Source: Oxytricha trifallax (Eukaryota > Ciliophora > Spirotrichea > Sporadotrichida > Oxytrichidae). Taken from it: a DNA stretch of 64,000 bases. The first letter of the stretch is position 1; every line of letters starts with the position of its first letter. Shown piece after piece: positions 56,410-64,000 of this stretch. The stretch spans positions 62,001-126,000 of the forward strand of contig ARYC01000109.1 of assembly GCA_000711775.1 (NCBI GenBank), in the 5' to 3' direction. Below the pieces are notes generated by a model. It did no database searches, was not told where the DNA came from, and saw only the letters and a program-made list of their open reading frames with translations. The position numbers were made by a program, and so were the translations under genes.

Positions 56410-57000
56410 CTTACATTTTAAAATAATCTTATATGGATTTTATGTAGCAGGTACGGAGAAGCTAAACACTATTCGTTATATTTAAATGATCTGGAAGATT
56501 AATGATACAAATGTGCTTGGTAATTATTCTTGAATAAATGTAGTTAAATTTATTATAATAGACAATCAGTTTTTGTACTATGCTTAAATAAGATTTAAAT
56601 TAGTAGTCAATAAAGGTTTAAGATATGGACATAATCATTTCTTTAAGTAAATTTCAGTTTAGCTGTATTCTTATATTTAGTTATCTTTGATTAATTAAAG
56701 TTATATTGCTTCATGATGTTATATATTAACTATGTTTAAATTGTAGTAAAAATTTTAATTTACCTTTTATAGCAATGCTACAACCCAGGTGTTGACTTTG
56801 TAGTAATTGAGGCAAATGTTTGAAGACACCTTGAAGAACAGTTTAATGAAATAAAATATGATAAATTACTTAATCCTCCCTATTATTATCTATGAAAGAT
56901 ATGTATCCTTATTTAAATGTTAATTCATCTTACATTAATATAAAGTTAATAACTTATGGAAATTAAAGTATCGAAAAGAATAAAAACTAGCTTTAAAATA
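56410..57000. other. No gene supported
   Basis: AT-rich interval between a plus-strand ORF and the 3' end of the MAP kinase copy. Nothing firm. Confidence 0.4.
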
Positions 57001-58430
57001 TTTATATAATAATTATTTGTTATAAATGAGAGTGGGTATGGAAAATAATATACATCTGAGTCAATTTTAAAGAGGATTCTTTTAAGATTTCTTTGGGCTA
57101 TTTTGGTTTGATAACGTTATGAGTCAGTATCATATTTCATATCTTCATCCAAGTCTACGTTTGAATCACGTATGACGAAGATTTTTCCTAAATTTCCTTC
57201 TCGATATTATTATTTGCATTATTCGTAAAAAGCTTTAGCCTTTTAGTTGTGGCAAAGTACTATTTTATCCAATAAAATATTTTAGTCCATAGGGTATTGC
57301 TCATATTCAAAGTCCAAGTAATATATGGGTTCTTAAATATGCTCATCTTCTGTGGTGTGCAAATCCTCGAAATATTTATGACGAAGAACTTCTTCAGTTG
57401 TTTAATCTTCTTAAGATCATATTCAACAAGTTTCTTTAGCAAGTCAATGGCATTTGGTTCAATATCTGGAATGATATCTTAAATGTCAAGTTTCCTTGCT
57501 TTCTTTGCGATTTCTGAAATAAACTCATTTAATTTTAGATCTGAGATTTTATTTTAATAAATGTTAAGGAGGGAGACCGAGTAAATTGATAAGTCTTTGC
57601 ATCTATCTAAACTGATCTTTTCTACAAAAAAGATTTTTTTAGATAGAGCTCAGTTATCACACAGCAAATTGGCCACATGTCAATATGAGAGGTTTAATTT
57701 TTATTTTAATATTTCAATAATTATTTTGGAGCTCTGAACCAGAGAGTGACTACGTAATGAGTAAGCTCGTAGCTGGTATTGATGCTATGATTCTTAACTG
57801 TAGCCAAACAAAAATCGCTTATCTTTAGGTCATAGCTCTATTTGACGAGTAAGTTTTGTGGCTTGATATCTCTGTGAACAACCCCGAATGAATGAATGTT
57901 CTTTAAGTCTCTGAGAAGCTCTTACATAAAGAACTGCTTGTGTTCTCTTTAGATTTTATCATTTATTCGGATAATATCATGAAGTTCAGATTCCATATAA
58001 ACTGTTACAACTTAAAGCTCATTGAAATTGTTGATGTCTTAAGGTTTGAGTATTCCATAAACTTTTGAGTACCTATATATATATTATGTTTATATTAATC
58101 TCAATAAGATCGCATAGAAAGAAAATTCTAACCATATTCTCAAAAATTTTAGATAAAATATGGAAGCTAATTATCAGACCTTCATTAGATCTTTAGAATT
58201 TTAACTCTTTCATAGAACGGTGAGCAAATGCAGTATGATCAAAAATTTTATTAATTTTTTTATGGTAACGTTCTTATTTGAGTCACTTTAATGTGTTGCC
58301 TTAATGACCACTGAGGTTGCTCCGTAAATACTTAATTTGTTTTATGACCTCGTATTTTGTGTCAACATCCAATATATCTTTGTTGTTTTAGGTCTTGTAA
58401 AATTTTTAGCCTCTTTCTTCCCCACAGGTA
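57000..58430 (-). pseudogene. MAP kinase (CMGC), decayed, with C-terminal extension
   Basis: Kinase of the ERK/MAPK group. From 5': LDVDTKYEVIKQI; after a frameshift YGATSVVIKATH and SNKNVTIKKLIKIFDHTAF with AHRSMKELKFQR; an AT-rich break; VTVYMESELHDIIRINDK, FFMQELLRDLKNIHSFGVV, HRDIKPQNLLVKQSYDLKIS, DFCLATVK (DFG is DFC), YELTHYVVTLWFRAPKQLL (T-x-Y-V-V-T-x-W-x-R-A-P); DMWPICCVITELYLKKSFF; IIPDIEPNAIDLLKKLVEYD and, in a second frame, TEEVLRHKYFEDLHTTEDEH with YYLDFEYEQYP. The activation loop lacks a clean T-x-Y pair (reads THYV). A charged tail (QYREGNLGKIFVIRDSNVDL) runs to about 57080. Family firm. Confidence 0.8.
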
Positions 58431-58439
58431 GCTTTATCA

Positions 58440-59685
58440 ATATTTTTAGTAGCATGTGTTTAAACTTTTTTTATAGATAAATTAAAATTGTAAATTGTAA
58501 GTTCTATTAAATTAAATCATTAAGTCGATATATTTTTATATCTCTGAACACTTACTTCATGTATTTTTATCATATTTTCACTTTTCAGATATGAAGATAC
58601 ACTTACTTCCCTCATTTTACTCATTCTATGGATAATGGGGCTAGTTTAATATTATTGGTAACTTTTTCGAACTTTGTTCACCTTATCTAATTCTGTTTAT
58701 GAAATTATCAGTTGATTAATAATTCTGGAAATATTTGCATGAAAATAAAAAATAAATATATAAAATGATTTTAAAAATGAGGCTGATTAAAGACTATACT
58801 TTAAACAGGACTATTGGATCAAGTTTCCTACTTCAATTCTATTTTATTATTTTAGAATTCTACACTTTAAATTATTGTGGAATTAATTTTAATTTAGGAA
58901 GAACCTGTATTGATAATGTTGATACTATAACATGAATCTGGATTTGTAAAAGGTATGTCATAGTAATTTACAACACCTTAAAATGATTCAGATATTTTGT
59001 TTTAGTTTCGATTATCTTAATTTCTTATAATTTAACTATTCTGATTTTGAACTATTCGTGTTTTGTTTTACCTTTCACTTTAGTTTCGTAATGAGACGGT
59101 ATATTTTATATCATCATATTAATTTTCACGTTCATTTTATTAAGAAACTTAAATTTTCATTGTTTTTATTTATTTTTTGTTGAAATGACTATTATTAAAT
59201 CCATTTCTTGTTCAAGATTAGTGCTGATTGTTAAAAGCTTGGGAATTTTTCTAAAAAGAATTTTATATATCAAATCAGTTTGGAGAATAATTTTCTAAGC
59301 TCTATTTTTCATCCAATTAATGAGAGTTGTTTTCTTGTTCATTTGGTTTAAATTAATATTTAAAGTATAAATACAAAAGAATTTAAGAAATAACTATTAA
59401 GAACAATAAAAATAATGTTAGCAGTAAGCTAAAAAGAATCATTTGATATTTTAAATGAGGCAAAGTTCAGATTTGCATAACTCTTAAAATTATTTATAAT
59501 CTTTTATATTTTAATAGTAACAGATATATTTCCACTAATTAAAATTAATTTCTTCTCCAACCAATTCTTTATTTACAGTATTTCTTTATTTATTAAAGAA
59601 GATATTTTATAGTTTCTTATAGACGCTAACTATTTTAGCATAATATAATTATTTAACGAGTTGAGTATTAATCCCCTTGAAATTA
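58440..59685. other. AT-rich, no gene supported
   Basis: No consistent coding reading. Probable spacer/IES between the MAP kinase and coiled-coil genes. Confidence 0.45.
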
Positions 59686-59689
59686 AATC

Positions 59690-61447
59690 CCTACTTAACT
59701 TTAATTAATTAACTATTGTAGCTTTACATTTTTGGCGATTGCATAACTAGATTTTGTTGCTTGTAGCTTCAATCTTCTCTCTGATTCATTTAATACTACA
59801 TTTTATAATTTTTTATTTCCATTTTAGTCAGAACTTTGTTCATCTTCACTATCGCTCATTAAATCTTCTTAAATAGCAAAATAAATATAAATTAATTCTA
59901 TATTAAAAAGCAACTTCAAGATCATGTTTATATCTAGCAATTTCTAATGACTTTGATCTAACTGTAAATTTTACACCTCTTTATTCCAATATATTAAAGA
60001 AAAGCATACTTTTCTTTCTATCCTCAAATTCTTTAGCCTTCAACTCCCTTTAAAGAAGAGCTATTCTCTCTTTAAATAAAATAAGTATTATATATATATA
60101 TATATATATATATTCTTCCTTTATGTCGATCTGATCTTGATAAATAATTTAATTGATTCTTGATTAAAAAACTTTTCTTTATTTTAAAGATTGCTTGAGT
60201 TTTAATGCAATCGATTTTTAAACAAGTTTCTAATCTAGTTATGTAAACTTTAAACTAATTGATCAATCTAAATCCCATGTTTTTCTAAGGCCATTCATTT
60301 TTCTTGGTGGTCTCTAAGCTTTTCCTAAGCTTAGAATTTTAATCAGGCTTTCTTAAATTAGCTGCTAAATTATCAAGAATTTGTGATAAGCTTATGTTGT
60401 CTAATTATTAATTTGAACTACTCTTATTTTATTTCTTCAGTGATTTGATTTTATTATTTTTTTCATTAGATAATTAATTTCTTTGAAAGTAAATTAAAAT
60501 TTCGCTTAAGTAGGTTTGAGTCTCTTTTTTTGTATATATTAAATAGATTTCAAGCATCTCGGGTTGACCTCCCAAGGTTCAAAGGGTTTTAATAAATTTT
60601 AACTTCAATTTTGAACTGCAACTTCATTGTTTAATCATATTTATTAATGTTTAAGTGAATATGGGATGAAGCTAATTCTTTATATCAATCATAATCATAT
60701 ATTTTAAAAAAGCTAGTCTATGACTAATCAAATGTGATATGCTTTTTTTCTAAATTAAACGAATAAATCCTTATCACTTTGCTTAAAGTCATCATGAAAG
60801 CCTAATTTATCAAATTTCCAATCATCATGTACAGATTTTAATACTCTAGCAATAGGCAACATAACTTTCTTCTTCCAAGGAGATTTTAAAACATTAGTAG
60901 TTCACGTATTAAATATCGGTAAGCATTAACATTTTAAACTATTCTTCCTAGTAATTTTCAATTTTGTAGATCTTAAAGTTGAGGGGAACCGCCTTAGTTT
61001 TATGAACCAATAAATTTTTATGATTTTTGTTTTTAAATTTCTGAACAAGTTTATGAATCATTTTCTGATGCAGAATTAGTTTAAATTTTTCCATATGCCT
61101 TTACTACTTAACTTTTTATGTATCTTTTGATTTATAAATTTTTGAAGCAATTTTTGGGAAATTTTCTATAAAATTCCATTGAATTCTCCTCCTAAGTTTA
61201 TCCCACACTATTTTATTTCCATTAATTTATTAAGCTAAACTTAATTTGTGAAATATAAGATTAATTTTTTCCTTATATTCCTTTCTTCAGCCTCCTGTAC
61301 ATATTTCTCCCTTTCTTTATTCCCACTCTCACTCATATCTTTATTTTCGCTATTATTCTTTGACAAACTATGTTTTTGGCCTTAATCATCTTTCATACTC
61401 AACTTTTCTTTAAATAAATCATGCGAAGCTACCTATTTTTTATTCAT
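59690..61447 (-). pseudogene. Coiled-coil protein, unrecognised
   Basis: ATG 61447 gives MNKKQVASHDLFKEKLSMKD, a polar KNNSENKDMSESGNKEREKY helix, then WDKLRRRIQWNFIENFPKIA, a Lys-rich helix (HQKMIHKLVQKFKNKNHKNL), WKKKVMLPIARVLKSVHDDW (about 60890-60830), coiled coil SNEKNNKIKSLKKQNKSSSN and LSQILDNLAANLRKPDQNSK (about 60480-60360), MALEKHGIQIDQLVQSLHNQ (about 60290-60225), LLQRELKAKEFEDRKKSMLF with GVKFTVRSKSLEIARYKHDL (about 60060-59920) and a polar end (MSDSEDEQSSDQNGNKKLQN) to about 59690. A (TA)n run and other AT-rich breaks interrupt it. Probably a structural or cytoskeletal protein. Its start lies 34 bp from the element at 61481. Confidence 0.5.
60088..60114. repeat. (TA)n microsatellite
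   Basis: Pure TA dinucleotide run in a break of the coiled-coil gene. Confidence 0.95.
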
Positions 61448-61489
61448 GAATTTGTTCAAGTATTGCCAATATGATTTATTCAGTTATTA

Positions 61490-61675
61490 AGTAATAACCC
61501 CAGGCGGGGGCAGATAAATTTTTTTCTCAAAATTTCATAATATCTTATAATTGACAAAAACATTAAAATTACTTATTATATCTGATTAAATAGGTCTATA
61601 AGGTCACTAATGATATTTTTAAGTTTTATAAGGAACCTATTTTAGTTTTTAGCTCTACATTAACTATTAAAATAA
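61490..61675 (+). repeat. Left terminal inverted repeat of long-TIR element
   Basis: Runs from AGTAATAACCCC to about TTTTTAGCTCTACATTAA. Matches the right end in inverse orientation with scattered substitutions and small indels. Confidence 0.85.
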
Positions 61676-61790
61676 CAATGAGTTTAAGTAAAAAGCAATT
61701 ATTCAATATATTATTTAATACGACATTTTTGAATTTATAATTATACACTCTGGTTTATTTACTTAAACTCATTTTTATTTTAATAGTTAA
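61664..61790. repeat. Fold-back sequence at inner edge of left TIR
   Basis: TTAACTATTAAAATAACAAT then GAGTTTAAGTAAA (61664-61696) is the near-perfect inverse of TTTACTTAAACTCATTTTTA then TTTTAATAGTTAA (61758-61790), around a ~60-bp AT-rich loop. It has no partner at the right TIR, so it is either a small MITE inserted in the element or a regulatory hairpin just before ORF1. Confidence 0.8.
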
Positions 61791-61808
61791 TAAAATTCGA
61801 AACACAGA

Positions 61809-62600
61809 ATGGATATACTGAACAAAACACAACGAGATATCATACAAGGGGATGTAGAAAATAACTAAACCTATCACCTCGCACAATACACAATCGATAT
61901 CCTAAAAACTAACAAAGACCAATGGGGCCTACACTTACTAGAGATCTTAACATTTATTTCAAGAAAACTAGTCAGAAAAGGCTACAATACACTCAACTAG
62001 TTCCAAATACACCTAAACAAACTCTAATACGTCACGGAAAACAAAGACGACTGACTAGGTACAACTATGGACCTAACAAATTTTTCAAATGTTAAGACTA
62101 GTAGCAATCAACAACAAATTCATCAGGCCTTAATCAAAGCCAGAAGAACTTAACACTCAAAATATAGTAGTAGCAGCCCCCCCTCAAACACAAACAGAGC
62201 CAATAACAACACCCCATGGACTCTCTGATAGATATGTAATCAGAGACGCCTAGCACCAAAAAGAGCTAGAGGAATTTGAAAAATAATACCGGGAATATGA
62301 AAACAACCTAAACGGTTCCAATAGAAACAGTAGACTTATAACAAAGAAAGTCTTATACTCAGAAAATGATGAAGATTGGAGCTCAACTGAGGAGCAAGTC
62401 GAATACGACCTCTATGACAAAGCCTAATCAGAAAAAGATGACTCCAGCTAACATACCTTCTACATAGACACTCAATCTGAATTCTCAGAAGGACTAAGGA
62501 ATCACTACCGAAAAAATTGCGAAGATGCAAAAGTCAAATACGTCATCGGTAGAAGGGGGTACTAAATAGGAAACTAAGAATTAAAGGACTAGCCCTAATA
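61809..62600 (+). pseudogene. Element ORF1, unrecognised
   Basis: ATG 61809, 19 bp after the fold-back, gives MDILNKTQRDIIQGDVENNQ, YHLAQYTIDILKTNKDQWGL and FISRKLVRKGYNTLNQFQI. One base is off near 62048; the frame then continues DQVQLWTQQIFQMLRLVAIN, a Pro/Thr-rich APPQTQTEPITTPHGL, an acidic coiled stretch (HQKELEEFEKQYREYENNL; ENDEDWSSTEEQVEYDLYDK) and FIGR-like VKYVIGRRGYQIGN. No TGA closes it before ORF2, which lies in the same frame, so ORF1 and ORF2 could be one polyprotein. Codons favour C or A at third positions. No homologue recognised. Confidence 0.55.
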
Positions 62601-62664
62601 ATTACTATTTAATAGTAAAGATTTTAATTAAACATATAATTAATAAGTTAACTAGTCCAAAGAT

Positions 62665-63350
62665 ATGCAGACTATTACCAAAGCCGAACTCATTCAAAGG
62701 TTCGATACTAGAGAGTCTTGCATCTCAATCTGGCTCAACTCCATCAATACAACAGTCTACAATTAAATGAAAAAATTAGCCAGAGTCACCGAAGCCATGT
62801 TTTCAGACATCACCAAAGCCACACTCAAAACACAATTTGACAAGGATGACGGAACTCTGAAGGCGGACATTAAAAACTAACTAGGGGACATGAAAGATAC
62901 TTCAGATGTAGTACTAGAATACTACAAACACATTCTACTCATTATCATGAAGAATGTTGCAGCAAATGAACTCAGCTGTGTCTCGATCTCAGCAGACTAT
63001 CATGACCACAAAAACCAAGTTGAGATCTATATTAAATGTCTCCAAAAGCACACATACTTCCTATTTTTTAAAGAGCGATTTCACACAACTCATTACTACA
63101 AAATGCAAGGAAATCCTAGCAACCAAAACACTAAAGTTCTCAATGAATGTTAAACACTTTGACTCCTTCTTCAAGTTCAGAGACTTGGGAAAAACAGTCC
63201 AGATACTTCACAGTGGACCAAGAAAAGGAGGAAGAAAAAGAAGAAACAACAAAAGAGGCAACAAGGGAAGAGGAAAACCAAAAGGAGGGAAAAGAAGAAA
63301 TTTCAGAAGAAGATGAAAGATTCTGTATACAGGTGAGAATCTCCAACTAA
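62665..63350 (+). pseudogene. Element ORF2 with acidic tail, unrecognised
   Basis: ATG 62665, after an AT-rich linker, gives MQTITKAELIQRFDTRESCI, WLNSINTTVYNQMKKLARVT, FDKDDGTLKADIKNQLGDMK and VVLEYYKHILLIIMKNVAAN, then TGA 63160-63162 in this frame. After about 63060 the next frame looks more protein-like (LKSDFTQLITTKCKEILATK, FSMNVKHFDSFFKF), and after 63180 a third frame gives an extremely Glu-rich tail (QEKEEEKEETTKEATREEEN) ending FCIQVRISN at TAA 63348-63350. Probably one helical protein with an acidic C-terminus broken by two frameshifts. Function unknown. Confidence 0.5.
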
Positions 63351-63423
63351 CTAATAGGGCTTGAATCTTATTTGCACTAAAAAGCAATTTCGATCGGGGG
63401 TCCCCAGAGACCTCAATGTGATC

Positions 63424-63445
63424 TTATTATTATTATTATTATTAG
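63424..63445. repeat. (TTA)n microsatellite
   Basis: Seven or so TTA units just inside the right terminal inverted repeat. Confidence 0.9.
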
Positions 63446-63613
63446 TTAAAGTAGAGTTAAAAACTAAAATAGGGTCCTTATACAACTTAAAAATATCATT
63501 AGTGAATTCTATTTAATCAGATATAATAAGTTATTTTAATGTTTTTGTCAATTATAAGATTTATGAAATTTTGAGAAAAAATTTACCTGCCCCACGCCAG
63601 GGGGTCATCTCCT
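63443..63613 (-). repeat. Right terminal inverted repeat of long-TIR element
   Basis: Read inward: AGGAGATGACCCCCTGGCGT, then GGGGCAGGTAAATTTTTTCT, to CTAAAAACTAAAATAGG-type sequence near 63455 in inverse. Followed by the CAGTTATTA target copy at 63614-63622. Confidence 0.85.
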
Positions 63614-63622
63614 CAGTTATTA

Positions 63623-64000
63623 TTAGAAAAATTCTTTCTTATGGCTTAATTTCCAGAAAACATACCGAGAAATCAAAATTATGTTCTTGCTAATCAAAAG
63701 TGGATCTTGATTTTTAAGTGGCTATTGTAAAATGAAATCTATAAATAAACTAGCAGATAATATATATTTATTAAACTGATGTAAATTAGAGATATTTAAT
63801 TTAGGAAATATTAAATGAATTATATATATTTTTTCTTCTTTACATTTTGATTTATTTCCTTAATGCATTATGTAACAGCATAAATTTTGGGTGTATTTCT
63901 TTAATAAAATAGGGTGGAATAAGTTTCAGAAGATGCAAAATATCTATCTATTATTTATAAATGAAATAAGAATTAAACTAAGAAATGAAATATGCTCTTA
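63623..64000. other. No gene supported
   Basis: AT-rich sequence to the window end. No supported coding piece. Confidence 0.5.

Larger units (their letters stand above)
61490..63613. mobile_element. Long-TIR DNA element (2.1 kb) with 9-bp target duplication
   Basis: CAGTTATTA occurs directly outside both ends (61481-61489 and 63614-63622). Inside, the left end (AGTAATAACCCCAGGCGGGG then GCAGATAAATTTTTTTCTCA) and the reverse complement of the right end (AGGAGATGACCCCCTGGCGT then GGGGCAGGTAAATTTTTTCT) form inverted repeats of roughly 170-190 bp. Long terminal repeats with a 9-bp duplication are what Mutator-like elements make, but no MuDR-type transposase was recognised inside, so the superfamily is inference. 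The interior encodes proteins rich in AAC, CTA, ATC and ACA codons, unlike neighbouring genes. Confidence 0.8.

Noticed and set aside
62954..63350. Overlapping long ORFs in several frames at the right end of the long-TIR element, including an Arg/Lys-rich one
   Set aside because: The basic reading (RKGGRKRRNNKRGNKGRG) is the frame shadow of the Glu-rich tail; purine-rich DNA opens all frames. The acidic reading was kept as the likelier one.
1..64000. tRNA or rRNA genes, CRISPR arrays, bacterial-type operons or terminators
   Set aside because: No cloverleaf with a T-loop consensus, no rRNA-like block, and no regularly spaced repeats were seen; the genome is eukaryotic.

Overview
The window reads as germline (micronuclear) DNA of a hypotrichous ciliate of the Oxytricha/Stylonychia/Tetmemena group. 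Two things point there. First, recognisable proteins appear only when TAA and TAG are read as glutamine and TGA as the only stop; this is why conventional ORFs are all short. Second, two transposons begin with the hypotrich telomere repeat (C4A4) and carry the three-gene set of TBE elements (telomere-bearing elements): a DDE transposase, a 22-kDa protein, and a 57-kDa zinc-finger/kinase protein. The rest is very AT-rich, and coding stretches are cut by AT-rich gaps that look like internal eliminated sequences (IESs).

Layout. 2-5.2 kb: a kinase-like scrap and a decayed IFT70/TTC30 gene. 5.5-8.8 kb: a broken, unrecognised minus-strand gene. 9.1-10.2 kb: a SPIN90/Ldb17-like gene. 10.7-14.4 kb: two Q-rich plus-strand genes interleaved with two very short minus-strand genes that each have a small intron near the start (further copies at 27.7 and 53.5 kb). 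16.1-22.0 kb: a cyclophilin pseudogene split by a ~410-bp MITE-like repeat, itself split by a complete 4.7-kb TBE. 22.3-23.1 kb: a ribosomal protein eL29 pseudogene next to a second copy of the same repeat. 23.3-30.2 kb: minus-strand fragments, including an AGC-family kinase and an MT-A70 methyltransferase with a long coiled-coil N-terminus. 31.8-37.9 kb: a germline accessory block with a Tc1/IS630-type transposase, an unknown protein, a SecA-like ATPase/helicase and a convergent unknown ORF. 38.0-38.5 kb: an inverted-repeat element. 39.8-43.8 kb: a second, end-truncated TBE in reverse orientation, abutting a fragment of a third transposase. 44.3-61.4 kb: more gene remnants, including an SPFH/Band-7 protein, a TFIIB/BRF-like scrap, a MAP kinase and a coiled-coil protein. 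61.48-63.62 kb: a 2.1-kb element with ~170-190-bp terminal inverted repeats and a 9-bp target duplication, encoding unrecognised proteins with codon use unlike the surroundings.

Almost every recognisable gene has one-base frameshifts (often in homopolymers) or in-frame TGA codons. Either this is a germline graveyard of decayed paralogues and transposons, or the consensus carries indel errors; raw reads would decide. Gene coordinates are therefore envelopes, and exact MDS/IES junctions could not be fixed without the macronuclear sequences.
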